NCBI GenBank assembly: GCA_002457555.1
Contig: NTJQ01000001.1
Location: forward strand, 1-64,000
Length of the DNA: 64,000 nucleotides
Origin: Marine Group II euryarchaeote MED-G37
GTDB lineage: Archaea > Thermoplasmatota > Poseidoniia > Poseidoniales > Thalassarchaeaceae
Reading direction: 5' to 3'
Shown: positions 45,901 through 54,961 of the stretch, in pieces
How the letters are laid out: each line of letters begins with the position of its first letter
How positions within the stretch are numbered: the first letter of the stretch is position 1
Notes under the pieces: model-generated
The model's database searches: none
Told to the model about the DNA's origin: nothing
What the model saw: only the letters and a program-made list of their open reading frames with translations
Made by a program: the position numbers and the translations under genes

Positions 45901-46604
45901 ATAATCGATTCAGTTCCTCCAACTAAGGAGTCACCTACTGATTGAATGAAGCAAGCATGAGGTTGAGGGTGTGTGTAGGCATCTTCTGAAAGATTCAATT
46001 CACCAGTGACTGCATCTACATAGTGGTGCCCTTGAGCGGGACCCGTTATTCCATAAGCCCAGTTCAAACCAGTATTGAACCACTGCGGGCTATTTGGCGC
46101 AGATCTCTGGCTTGCAATTAGGTAAGCCATCTCATCGTAGAAGGCACGAGCATCAGCTTCGCTGGCAAAGTAGCCGTGGGTCCAACCCCAGTAGGCCCAG
46201 GTGCCTGCAAGCCGGCGGAATAATTCCCGACCATCTGTTTCGCCGACAAACCTATCCTCTGGAGCGAGGGTCTGAAGTTTCTCATGATCAGGCTCGCTAC
46301 GTTGTAGCCACCCCGGAACTCCCTCCTCTGCCACCTTGCGCAGAGCAGCAGGAACGCCAGCCTTCCTCAGATATTTCTGAGCACAGACTTTTCCTGGTAC
46401 ACCAGAAAAACCAGAAGGCAGTTGAACTCCATGAATTTCATGGGCGAGGCTTCCGTCGGGATTTCGAATCTCTACACTCATCTCAATCCAATCAAAGGCA
46501 TCAAAGGGATCAGCACCTGCTGTAGTAAAACGGCGTTCAATCACTAATCCTTTCTCAGCCACGCCATCTTCGGCCACGACCTCCTCATCTGTTCGCGTCT
46601 GCAT
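42957..46604 (-). CDS. nrdJ: Adenosylcobalamin-dependent (class II) ribonucleotide reductase
   Basis: ~1215 residues from the ATG at 46604 ([14 protein letters not shown]); 16 upstream in-frame codons look non-conserved. This is the long form of NrdJ known from many bacteria. The core has [13 protein letters not shown], a serine/threonine-rich loop, [22 protein letters not shown], and [11 protein letters not shown] C-terminal extension has the TSCPxx-type beta part and ends in a four-Cys zinc region (CDDCG ... [14 protein letters not shown]). It makes deoxynucleotides without oxygen dependence, using adenosylcobalamin. I see no intein. A bacterial origin is likely but unproven. A cobalamin adenosyltransferase gene lies at 55.6 kb. 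Confidence 0.95.
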   Translation of the reverse strand: [1215 protein letters not shown]

Positions 46605-46762
46605 TACAATCACTTCCGAATTAATTCCCCGGCTCAATTCTGTCCTTCGCACGCGCGAAGGATTTGGCTGTGCCCGAAGACGGACTTTAATGCGTTCGGA
46701 AAATAAGACTTCTTCGCTGGTAAATTATACTCAATATTACTCTTATCCAAAAAACGCAGACC

Positions 46763-46778
46763 CTTGTAAAATTACAAG
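46763..46778. repeat. 16-bp palindrome between osmC and nrdJ
   Basis: CTTGTAA-AA-TTACAAG is a perfect inverted repeat directly after the osmC stop (46779) and 159 bases upstream of the nrdJ start. It could be an operator for nrdJ or a short terminator stem for osmC. There is no T-run, and it does not resemble the NrdR box. The surrounding 46605-46762 is A/T-rich and contains no gene. Confidence 0.5.
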
Positions 46779-47171
46779 TTACGGACGTAAATCAAGTGTC
46801 CAATCTACACTGGCTCCGGACCTTGAAATCATAATTCCAACGGAACAATCCTTCTCATGTGAAAGTGAGAGTATTCTTCGTACCAATTTCTCTGGTACGT
46901 CCCCCTCAACCACATAGTGCATCTTCACAGAAGTAAATACTCGCGGCGGCTCATCAGCTCTCACTCCTTCTACATCTACCCACATTGCCCGAACGTTTTC
47001 CATTCTGTCTTTGAGTCCAACTCTCAAGTCAACTAGTGAACAGGCGGCATGGGCCTGTAGTGCCATCTCCATCGGGCTTGGTGCGGTATCGGAATAGATT
47101 GGTGTGACCTTACCGGATTCGGTTTCACCTTCCATGGTTCGCCCACCAGTCCATCGAACTACGCTCTTCAT
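46779..47171 (-). CDS. OsmC family peroxide/thiol-stress protein
   Basis: 130 residues, typical for OsmC/Ohr. The two conserved cysteines are in [17 protein letters not shown] and SHEKDCSVG; they form the peroxidase active site. An Arg/Glu-rich first strand ([17 protein letters not shown]) and the [10 protein letters not shown] helix match. The domain is the YhfA-like branch rather than Ohr. It probably reduces organic peroxides in the cytoplasm. It is divergent from icd and lies upstream of nrdJ on the same strand. Confidence 0.92.
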   Translation of the reverse strand: MKSVVRWTGGRTMEGETESGKVTPIYSDTAPSPMEMALQAHAACSLVDLRVGLKDRMENVRAMWVDVEGVRADEPPRVFTSVKMHYVVEGDVPEKLVRRILSLSHEKDCSVGIMISRSGASVDWTLDLRP

Positions 47172-47243
47172 ACCCCCCCCTCTATCGTGTCAGTCTTGAG
47201 GGTTGGCTTCTTGAGGCGAAGGCGGGTGGCGCGGCTGAGAGAC

Positions 47244-48473
47244 ATGACTGAGGGCAGTACGATTACAATGGAAAAAGGCCGTTTGAGTGTGCCCGACGAA
47301 CCTATAATCCATTACATCGAAGGAGATGGAATTGGAGTCGACATTACTCCAGTCATGATTGATGTAGTCGATGCAGCAGTCCACAGGGCATACTCAGGAT
47401 ATCGCCGAATTCACTGGTCTGAAGTATTGGCTGGAGAAAAGGCATTCAACGCTACAGGAGAATGGTTACCAGATGAGACGCTTGCCTCAATGAAGAACGG
47501 CCTAGTGTCAATCAAAGGCCCTCTTACAACCCCGGTAGGAGGAGGGATTCGAAGCCTCAACGTTGCATTGCGACAACAACTGGATTTGTTCGCCTGTGTC
47601 CGTCCGGTTCGCTGGTACGCAGGTACCCCCAGCCCCGTCCGAGACCCCGGCGCGGTAGACATGATTATTTTCAGGGAAAATAGCGAAGACGTCTATGCTG
47701 GAATAGAGTGGGAATCTGGTAGCGAGGAGGTCGCGAAAGTAATTCAATTCCTACAAAATGAGATGGGAGTCGAAAAGATCCGGTTCCCTAACACATCCGG
47801 AATTGGAATCAAACCGATTAGCGTAGAAGGCACAGCTAGAATAGTACGTGCTGCAATCACATATGCAATCGATAATGACGAGAATTCAGTTACTCTTGTG
47901 CACAAAGGCAACATCATGAAATTCACAGAAGGCGGATTCAGAGATTGGGGCTACCAACTCGCCAAAGATGAGTTTGGAGCAGTAGAATTAGACGGCGGCC
48001 CTTGGTGCACATTGACTAATCCCAAAACAGGAAATACGATTGTCATCAAGGACGTAATTGCCGACGCAATGCTACAGCAGGTCCTCACGCGCCCACGCGA
48101 GTACGGTGTACTTGCTACAATGAATCTGAATGGCGATTACATCTCGGACGCGCTAGCAGCACAGGTCGGGGGAATCGGTATTGCACCGGGTGCGAACATC
48201 AACTACGACACTGGAATCTCTATCTTCGAAGCAACCCATGGAACGGCACCAAAGTATGCTGGGGAAGACAAAGTCAATCCAGGAAGTCTAATCCTTTCGG
48301 CTGAGATGATGCTCCGGCATATGGGCTGGGTTGAAGCAGCGGATCTAATTGTCAAGGGAATGGAAAGCGCGATTTCAGCTGGAACTGTAACCTACGATTT
48401 TGAACGATTAATGGATGACGCTACACTACTGAAATGTAGCGAATTCGGTCAAGCGATAATATCTCACATGTGA
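47244..48473 (+). CDS. icd: NADP-dependent isocitrate dehydrogenase
   Basis: ~409 residues. The E. coli Icd pattern is strong throughout: [20 protein letters not shown] at the start, [14 protein letters not shown] for isocitrate binding, [15 protein letters not shown], and [17 protein letters not shown]. The Lys-Tyr in that last motif is the NADP determinant known from E. coli. I chose ATG 47244; the upstream GTG at 47187 adds an arginine-rich lead absent from the family, and ATG 47268 is possible. It makes 2-oxoglutarate and NADPH. The helicase gene starts directly after its stop. Confidence 0.95.
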   Translation: MTEGSTITMEKGRLSVPDEPIIHYIEGDGIGVDITPVMIDVVDAAVHRAYSGYRRIHWSEVLAGEKAFNATGEWLPDETLASMKNGLVSIKGPLTTPVGGGIRSLNVALRQQLDLFACVRPVRWYAGTPSPVRDPGAVDMIIFRENSEDVYAGIEWESGSEEVAKVIQFLQNEMGVEKIRFPNTSGIGIKPISVEGTARIVRAAITYAIDNDENSVTLVHKGNIMKFTEGGFRDWGYQLAKDEFGAVELDGGPWCTLTNPKTGNTIVIKDVIADAMLQQVLTRPREYGVLATMNLNGDYISDALAAQVGGIGIAPGANINYDTGISIFEATHGTAPKYAGEDKVNPGSLILSAEMMLRHMGWVEAADLIVKGMESAISAGTVTYDFERLMDDATLLKCSEFGQAIISHM

Positions 48474-49847
48474 GTGATTTTGTTGAATTTCGATTCCCTC
48501 AACTTGTGCGAGCCTTTGCTCGGGGCTCTCAATAACATCGGCTACGAAACTCCGACGCCGATTCAGGCGGAAGCTATTCCTTACTTGCTCGAGGGCAGAG
48601 ATGTGTTGGGTTGTGCCCAAACCGGAACCGGAAAAACTGCGGCTTTCTCTCTACCAATCCTTCACCTACTGGCCGAAACACCTCGCAATGGCCCTCGAAA
48701 AATTCGTACATTGATGCTCTGCCCGACAAGAGAATTAGCAGCACAAATTCACGAGAATATCGAATTGTACGCTGCCAAACTCGATATTCGCAGCATGGTC
48801 ATGTTCGGTGGAGTCAGTCAGAAACCACAGGAGAGGAATTTGCGCAGAGGAGTCGACATTTTGGTGGCGACACCAGGAAGGCTCCTCGACTTAATGAGCC
48901 AACGCTTGCTCGATCTCTCGAAGGTGGAGTTCCTCGTTTTCGACGAGGCCGACCGAATGCTCGATATGGGTTTCATTCGCGACATTCAGAAGATTTTGGC
49001 CCATGTTCCCAAAAAGCGCCAAAGTCTGCTATTCAGCGCAACAATGCCACACTCAATCATATCATTATCCAAGGATATGCTATTCGATCCAATAAGAATT
49101 GATATCACTCCAGAATCGACAACCGTCGAGGCAATTAAACAATCTCTCATGTTCGTCAGGAAAGCCGATAAGCGCCCACTTCTGACTCATATTCTACTCG
49201 AAGAAAGCCCCGAAAAGATGCTTGTCTTCGGCCGTACCAAACACGGATGCAACAAGATAGTCCGGCTCCTTGAGAGAGACGGCTTCGAAGCTCTCGCCAT
49301 CCATGGAAACAAGAGTCAGGGCGCACGTGAGCGCGCACTGAGTCGATTCCGCGAAGGCTCCCTCCAAATTCTCGTTGCCACAGATGTCGCCAGTCGCGGC
49401 ATCGATGTCTCCGACATTAGTCATGTAATCAATTACGATCTACCCAATGTGCCCGAGGTCTATGTTCATCGTATTGGCAGAACAGGTCGAGCAGGTCAAG
49501 GAGGCATCGCAATTGCATTCTGTGATGAGAATGAGGGCGAGTATCTTCGAGACATAGAGAAAACAATTCGCCAAAGCATTCCAGTGAACGAGGAGCATCC
49601 ATTCCATTCTTCAAAAGCTCAATCGAAGAAGGGCGATAAGGCACCTAAAAAGAAGCAAAACCGAGGTCGTCCACGCCGCATTGGCGTAGAAGACAGAAGC
49701 AGCCGAAAATCATCTAATAGGGGAGGAAATAAATCTCCAGGAAGAGGCCGTCACAAGCGCTCTAGGGGGGGCAATCGTACTGGCAATCGCAGCGGTGGTG
49801 GCAACCGAACCCGAAATCGCTCAGGCGGATCTAATCGTAAGAGATAG
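48474..49847 (+). CDS. DEAD-box RNA helicase with RG/N-rich tail
   Basis: 457 residues, GTG start adjoining the icd stop. All helicase motifs are present: GYETPTPIQ, AQTGTGKT, PTRELAAQ, TPGR, DEAD, SAT, ATDVASRGIDV and HRIGRTGRAG. The last ~75 residues are low complexity, basic and rich in Arg, Gly, Asn and Ser (GGNRTGNRSGGGNRTRNRSG), resembling the RNA-binding tails of bacterial RhlE/DeaD-like proteins. It probably remodels rRNA or mRNA. The tail-encoding DNA is a short imperfect repeat of GGCAATCG-type units. Confidence 0.95.
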   Translation: MILLNFDSLNLCEPLLGALNNIGYETPTPIQAEAIPYLLEGRDVLGCAQTGTGKTAAFSLPILHLLAETPRNGPRKIRTLMLCPTRELAAQIHENIELYAAKLDIRSMVMFGGVSQKPQERNLRRGVDILVATPGRLLDLMSQRLLDLSKVEFLVFDEADRMLDMGFIRDIQKILAHVPKKRQSLLFSATMPHSIISLSKDMLFDPIRIDITPESTTVEAIKQSLMFVRKADKRPLLTHILLEESPEKMLVFGRTKHGCNKIVRLLERDGFEALAIHGNKSQGARERALSRFREGSLQILVATDVASRGIDVSDISHVINYDLPNVPEVYVHRIGRTGRAGQGGIAIAFCDENEGEYLRDIEKTIRQSIPVNEEHPFHSSKAQSKKGDKAPKKKQNRGRPRRIGVEDRSSRKSSNRGGNKSPGRGRHKRSRGGNRTGNRSGGGNRTRNRSGGSNRKR

Positions 49848-49890
49848 TCCCCTAAGAATTACCAACTGACGAGTCAGAGTTTCGCCTAAC

Positions 49891-49926
49891 AAATCGAAAT
49901 TTCTACGATTCGGCGCAATTCGATTT
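49891..49926. terminator. Inverted repeat between convergent genes
   Basis: AAATCGAA (49891-49898) and TTCGATTT (49919-49926) form a perfect 8-bp inverted repeat around a 20-base loop, between the helicase stop (49847) and the opposite-strand PIN gene (49937). A weak bidirectional terminator is possible. Archaeal termination depends mostly on T-runs, which are poor here. Confidence 0.25.
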
Positions 49927-49936
49927 ATTGCACCGG

Positions 49937-52900
49937 TCAATTTCGAAGAATGTGACTGTTCAACTGCTGAGCAGTTGAAATAGCATCAAATCCGAAGTTG
50001 TCATGTAACGCTCTTGAAATTAGAGTAAAGTCAGAATCTCTTGTGGCAACTAGCACACAACCGACGTCAGGAATTGTCGACGCTGCGTGAATGGTTGAAT
50101 CTCTCATTATGTCAAGGTCGCCAGACTCGGGGAAGATATCTCTGCCATCGATTACACTTCTTGGAGGGGGGTCATCTCTAGCCAACTGCTTGGCTTCCGT
50201 GACTTTCTCGAAAATTTCTGAGTGCCGAATTAGGAAGGAGTCTAGTTCAACCTCTCGCTTGGCGTCCATATCGACCTCTGCTCTAAATTTACCAAAGGTT
50301 CGCAGAATATACTCAACCCTTTGTTGTAGAAGTTTTGAGGTGACATTGGATTTCCAAACCTTGTTTTCAATGTGCACATTACTGAACAGAGCACGCGCAA
50401 TCTTTGGAGATCTTGTTCGATTTAGGAACTCGGCTTCAGCAGACATCGGTATACACAAATGAACCCGGCCTTCTTCACTACGTCTCCTGAGCATCCATAC
50501 GAAGGCCCTCTCCACAGTCCAATCGAATGTCCCATAGTTGTCTTGAGAAATTTGGCCCAACAAGTCATCCTTCAGAGCATCGATTAGGATATTAGTATCG
50601 ACCAATACCAATGGTCTTAGAGAAAGATGGCTCAATGACCGCCGCTGACGAACTGGAATATTCTTACTATATCGGCGGAATAATGCCTTTTGTGACCGGA
50701 CTAAAGTCTGAATCTGCCGCGAGTCAAAATTCTCTGATTGAATCGCAGTTTCGAACATTCTAAGCCCTCTAATTGGCGAGATATCAGCAACCTCTTGAGC
50801 GATTAGCGTAATCGCCAGGACATCCTTCCTTTCATTCAATTCCATCAAGAATCTACCTTCAAGTTCATTTCTTCTGCCGGGTTGCTTACGACGCATCATC
50901 ATCTGTGCAGCTAAAACACGGCCACGGAATGGGTCCTCAGGTAATCTATGCTCAGAAGCGTATCTTAGAGCCCTATCGAGTACCTCCAATCTGCGCTTAA
51001 CAACATCTCTATCTTCGGCATCCTCACTAGGCTCTCTTTGTGAGACATATTCCATTATTCGTTGTGTAGCAATTTCATTGCGACCAGCGATAGCGTCTGC
51101 ACATACTCTTAGATATAGTTGGAATCTTGATGTAACAGATGCAAGCAATTCTGGATGCTTGTCGATCAAATCAATTGCTTCTTTCCATCCTCCTGCAAGA
51201 GCAAATTCAATCAATGATTTTCGAAGTAACATAGCCGATTGTTCGAAATCTCCTCTAATTCTCATCGCCGCATCTCGGTATGAACGAGCTGCATTGATAC
51301 GATCTCCCTTCTCTACGGCAATTGTGGCTCTGATAATTTGGTGATTTGACGAGCCATTGTCCTGCTGTCTATACCACATCTCCAAATCAGGAATCGCAGC
51401 ATTGTGTTCCAATACTAGGTCTGTAGCAAATCGGATTGTGCGCAGCTTTACACCTCCAGTTGAACATAAGGTACCCAATGCTGAAAGGGCGGAATCAGCT
51501 CTTTCTTCGACTCCACTTTGTAAGTCCATAGTCGCTCTATTCAATCTCAAGGCGCTGATTAGGACGCCGAATAGACTTCTCTCAAGATAGGTCAAATTAG
51601 CATCTTCAACCGATTGCTCTAATCGTTCAATTCGGTTTTCCTCCACCAATCCGTCGCCATCTGCACGAAGCGCGGCCCTAACTTGGTTGAGAGCCTCAAG
51701 CCCTTTCGAATCCAATTTTTCGTGAACAGCATCCATTGATGAGGGGTTTCCACTCAAAAGCGCAATCAACGAAGATGAGGACGCGGTCATGACCTCATCA
51801 TTTCCAGTTTCTGCGAGTCCAATGATGGCCCGTTTCCTCATCACTTCAAGCTCCTCCATAATTGAAACTCCTTGCTCTGCAGGAATCAGATGCCAAACCA
51901 ATAACGCACGGTGAGGATATTTCGATACTAATTCAGGATGAGTTAGGAACTCACTACTGAGCCCCTCCACATCTGCGGATAATGTGTAAATATCGAGTAC
52001 TTCTTCCTCTATACCTAGGCCTTTTTCCGAGAGTTTTTTCGCCGCGTTCTTCCTGATATCTAGAGGCGCAGAAGTATTTCGCATTACACTCAGAGTTAAC
52101 TCATCTGATGACTTTGTAAGGCCCTTCAATATCGAATCCTGAATAGTTGAGTCCCCAGTTTTAGAAATTAGGTTGATTGCAATATTCATTTGTTCTTCAT
52201 TATTGATTTCTAGGTCCCTGAGTATCGCGACGGTTTCAGACCCACGATTTGCCGACACGAGTCCTGAAATTACTGCCCAACAAAGTGAGTCTGCAGGATC
52301 AATGCCAGCATTATTGAGTATTTCGATACCACTTAACAGCGAGTCCGCATCAGTTGTGTTTCCAGTTTGGAAATTCTTCCACGCCTCAATCTGTATTGCC
52401 TTAGAGAGCCTATCTTCTCCAACATTAGAAACGGCCTCTTGCCAATTTTCAGTCGAACCGGTCCTTAACGATAGGAGAATCGATTGTGACTTCACTAAGT
52501 CTTGCAAATTTTCAGTATCTATGTTTTCAAATATCGAACCCGATTGTTCATTGCTTCCAGCCGCCAATAACATGGATTCTAAGAGGGCATAATCTCCGGC
52601 TGCATCTATGAGAGAAGGACTCATCCACAACTTCCATTTCTGCGGACGAGGTTTTCCAGAACGCAAGTCACGAGTTATTTTCTGAAGGGCTGATGCCTGA
52701 TGAACATCTAATTTTAGAGCGCAGGATTCCAGCCAACTGAGTAATGCGAACGAATCTCGAGGATCGAAATCAGCCCGACTCAACCAGTCCCCAGCATCAA
52801 TATTTTGCTCTTTTTCGGATATCGGAAATCTACCTAGTTCCGCTATCAAAGGCGCTTCCCTAGCCATACGCTCCCAAACGGGATGGACACCAGTTTCGCA

Positions 52901-53296
52901 CACTTTCCTTAAGGATTGAAAATTCTCATCCCATTCCTCTTTCCACGAAACCCCCATCTTGTGCTTCTGGGCGATTAAAACCGCCAATCTGTATGCCGCC
53001 GGCTCCTTTGAACGGATTACAGATTGTGGCGACTCCAAACGGTCTTGCAATCCAGATAGGCCGCCTCTTCCACCTCTTCGACCTATACGCCGATTTGGTT
53101 TGGCGGATTTCCCATTCGATGAATCTGGGTCGATAGACTCCGGCGCCGCCTGATTGACCGCCAAGAAGGCCAAAGCTTTCCATTCTTTATTGAGTAAATC
53201 CCATGCCTTTGGCCGCTGGATTTCCGATTTTCTCCTCCCAGAATCGTCACCTGCTCTCTGCAGTTGTTCGACGCAATCAAGAAGATAATCCTCCAA
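49937..53296 (-). CDS. Very large alpha-solenoid protein with C-terminal PIN nuclease domain
   Basis: 1119 residues. About 880 residues are almost all helical, with TPR/HEAT-like pairing (for example INAARSYRDAAMRIRGDFEQ and WKEAIDLIDKHPELLAS). A stretch at ~60-85 is basic and glycine-rich (PNRRIGRRGGRGGLSG). The last ~220 residues are a PIN domain with all four acidic residues: LVDTNILIDAL, SAEAEFLNRT, SGDLDIMRDS and ATRDSDFTLIS. This suggests a metal-dependent RNase guided by a helical scaffold. No antitoxin-like gene is adjacent, so it is not an obvious VapC toxin. I know no described protein of this size with this architecture. Confidence 0.8.
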   Translation of the reverse strand: MEDYLLDCVEQLQRAGDDSGRRKSEIQRPKAWDLLNKEWKALAFLAVNQAAPESIDPDSSNGKSAKPNRRIGRRGGRGGLSGLQDRLESPQSVIRSKEPAAYRLAVLIAQKHKMGVSWKEEWDENFQSLRKVCETGVHPVWERMAREAPLIAELGRFPISEKEQNIDAGDWLSRADFDPRDSFALLSWLESCALKLDVHQASALQKITRDLRSGKPRPQKWKLWMSPSLIDAAGDYALLESMLLAAGSNEQSGSIFENIDTENLQDLVKSQSILLSLRTGSTENWQEAVSNVGEDRLSKAIQIEAWKNFQTGNTTDADSLLSGIEILNNAGIDPADSLCWAVISGLVSANRGSETVAILRDLEINNEEQMNIAINLISKTGDSTIQDSILKGLTKSSDELTLSVMRNTSAPLDIRKNAAKKLSEKGLGIEEEVLDIYTLSADVEGLSSEFLTHPELVSKYPHRALLVWHLIPAEQGVSIMEELEVMRKRAIIGLAETGNDEVMTASSSSLIALLSGNPSSMDAVHEKLDSKGLEALNQVRAALRADGDGLVEENRIERLEQSVEDANLTYLERSLFGVLISALRLNRATMDLQSGVEERADSALSALGTLCSTGGVKLRTIRFATDLVLEHNAAIPDLEMWYRQQDNGSSNHQIIRATIAVEKGDRINAARSYRDAAMRIRGDFEQSAMLLRKSLIEFALAGGWKEAIDLIDKHPELLASVTSRFQLYLRVCADAIAGRNEIATQRIMEYVSQREPSEDAEDRDVVKRRLEVLDRALRYASEHRLPEDPFRGRVLAAQMMMRRKQPGRRNELEGRFLMELNERKDVLAITLIAQEVADISPIRGLRMFETAIQSENFDSRQIQTLVRSQKALFRRYSKNIPVRQRRSLSHLSLRPLVLVDTNILIDALKDDLLGQISQDNYGTFDWTVERAFVWMLRRRSEEGRVHLCIPMSAEAEFLNRTRSPKIARALFSNVHIENKVWKSNVTSKLLQQRVEYILRTFGKFRAEVDMDAKREVELDSFLIRHSEIFEKVTEAKQLARDDPPPRSVIDGRDIFPESGDLDIMRDSTIHAASTIPDVGCVLVATRDSDFTLISRALHDNFGFDAISTAQQLNSHILRN

Positions 53297-53394
53297 ATCG
53301 AATCACTCCGGTAGGCACATCGCCCCGTCCCTGCCTACATCAACACATCGCCTTGCTATACAAAGCGTGAGAAGGAGAACTCAAGACCTCTAGA

Positions 53395-53883
53395 GTGTGG
53401 CGAAGTAATGTGGAAATCATCCAGGTGCTAATCCTCTTGGTGCATCCAATCGCGGCATTGGTTGTCATTCGAGAATTCGCAAGGCAACGAAATTGGCGAA
53501 AGTTGAGCATTTCACTAAAGGGGTCCACGAGGGCTGCAGAACTCAATAATCATGAGACTCAGGGCGAGCGTTTATTTCGCTGGGTACTGATTGTTATCGC
53601 TTTAGCATTCGCCGCCAAAGTAGCATCTGCCGTAATCTCGGGAGAAGAGTTCGCAGCCGACTTACTAATGCCGGGGCATTTCCATGGATGGGGGGGATTA
53701 CTCGGGCTAGCGCTGATGACTTACCTCTGGATTTCAGGAAGAAAGACAAGCGCCAAAAAAAGAGCAGGAGAATCATTCGCGAAATTCAAAGAATTACACG
53801 GTAGACTTAGTGATGTAATGGTGGGATTAATTACCATTCATGCCTTCCTTGGATTCCTCTATCTTTTACAATTAATCGGCTAA
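53395..53883 (+). CDS. DUF4079-like membrane protein
   Basis: 162 residues, GTG start (other GTG codons nearby are possible). Four to five hydrophobic helices: residues ~8-25, 60-82, 95-112 and 140-160. Histidines in the helices (LLVHPIAALVV, MPGHFHGWGGLL, TIHAFLGFLYLL) resemble the DUF4079 / cytochrome b561-like pattern and could bind haem. This is inference. Its stop interlocks with that of the DHH gene (CTAA, 53880-53883). Confidence 0.65.
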   Translation: MWRSNVEIIQVLILLVHPIAALVVIREFARQRNWRKLSISLKGSTRAAELNNHETQGERLFRWVLIVIALAFAAKVASAVISGEEFAADLLMPGHFHGWGGLLGLALMTYLWISGRKTSAKKRAGESFAKFKELHGRLSDVMVGLITIHAFLGFLYLLQLIG

Positions 53884-54893
53884 CGATTCGCCCACATTTC
53901 CAACCATTCTCGAATATTCTTGTCGATATCTTCGTGGACAACTTTTCTCTCAACCCTTTGGTCATTTTCTAACGGTTGGATTCTACAACCACATGCATTG
54001 GCATGACCGCCACCATCCGGGTCGAATCTTGTTGCCAACTGAGTTAGGTCGAATACCCCGCCTTCGGTATGTAGGAAAGAATTAGTGTAAAAGGAAGCCG
54101 AAACTGGATAGCAATCACCCTCTCCAAATCCAGCACCAACATCTCCATGAATTACCATACAAGCATCGCAATCATCGCCTGCCAAGGCTGTTACAAGATA
54201 ACCGTTGGAGCGCACACTCATATCTTCTAATCGGACCACTGCTAACCTATCAACTACTTCTAATCGCTCCGCAATTATTGTATTTGCACGAGCAAGATAT
54301 TCTTTCTTTTCAGCAACGACAGATGATATTTTTTCAGAGAAAAGAATCTCCTCGACAGAGTCACCACGGCTCAAAGCCTCTAAAATTTCTTGAGAGATTC
54401 CGTCATCACCCCCGATGATTCTTCCAAGCCATACCACGGGATGGTCTGAGAGAAATTCCTCTTTGCTAACAGAACCTCCATCTAGTTTGTCGACCCATTT
54501 CATAAGGTCGGTCAAATCGGAAACGTCGACAACGCCACCAACTAAATCAAAGGCAATTCTTGCCGCTGATGGAGTAGGTTTCCAAACCACTACCATCTCA
54601 GAATCTTCTTCAGCATCAATTGGTGCATTTGATTGATGGTGATCAATACTTAATCCGCATTGAGAATGTCTAGGTAAATCACAAACCGCAGTATGTCTGT
54701 CAATTACTTCATCCAGCATTCCAGCTCGAAGTGCGCCCGGATGACCAAATACAACATCCGCCTCTTTCCACCATCTTCTCAAAATAGCACCAGTTACTAC
54801 TCCGTCAAGATCTGAATCCGTCACAATCCGACGAATATCAAGCGATAGGGCGGGGTGAGTCATCATTTGACTACGCCACAACTTACCTATCAT
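53880..54893 (-). CDS. DHH family phosphoesterase
   Basis: 337 residues. The DHH domain shows TDSDLDGVVTGAIL, an aspartate in AVCDLPRHS and the name-giving motif SIDHHQSNAP. A DHHA1 domain is at the C terminus, with GGGHANACGCRI. All expected metal ligands are present. The family includes oligoribonucleases (NrnA), RecJ-like nucleases and cyclic-dinucleotide phosphodiesterases; the short length suggests a small-molecule or nanoRNA hydrolase rather than RecJ. The true start may be nine or ten codons downstream (MMTHPALS). Confidence 0.88.
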   Translation of the reverse strand: MIGKLWRSQMMTHPALSLDIRRIVTDSDLDGVVTGAILRRWWKEADVVFGHPGALRAGMLDEVIDRHTAVCDLPRHSQCGLSIDHHQSNAPIDAEEDSEMVVVWKPTPSAARIAFDLVGGVVDVSDLTDLMKWVDKLDGGSVSKEEFLSDHPVVWLGRIIGGDDGISQEILEALSRGDSVEEILFSEKISSVVAEKKEYLARANTIIAERLEVVDRLAVVRLEDMSVRSNGYLVTALAGDDCDACMVIHGDVGAGFGEGDCYPVSASFYTNSFLHTEGGVFDLTQLATRFDPDGGGHANACGCRIQPLENDQRVERKVVHEDIDKNIREWLEMWANR

Positions 54894-54961
54894 TTGTTTG
54901 GCTCGATAGTTTTCCTCTATCGGCCTAAATCACTAGGTTTACACTTGACGGGAACAGGAGA

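Noticed and set aside
42957-46604. Intein inside the ribonucleotide reductase
   Set aside because: The ~1215-residue length is normal for the long bacterial-type NrdJ and no intein splice-junction motifs (initial Cys with HN-terminal block) were seen.
46690-46917. Plus-strand frame between nrdJ and osmC
   Set aside because: It overlaps the osmC end, including conserved residues, and its own composition is not protein-like.
49937-53296. VapBC toxin-antitoxin module at the PIN gene
   Set aside because: The PIN domain is the end of a 1119-residue protein and no small antitoxin gene lies next to it.
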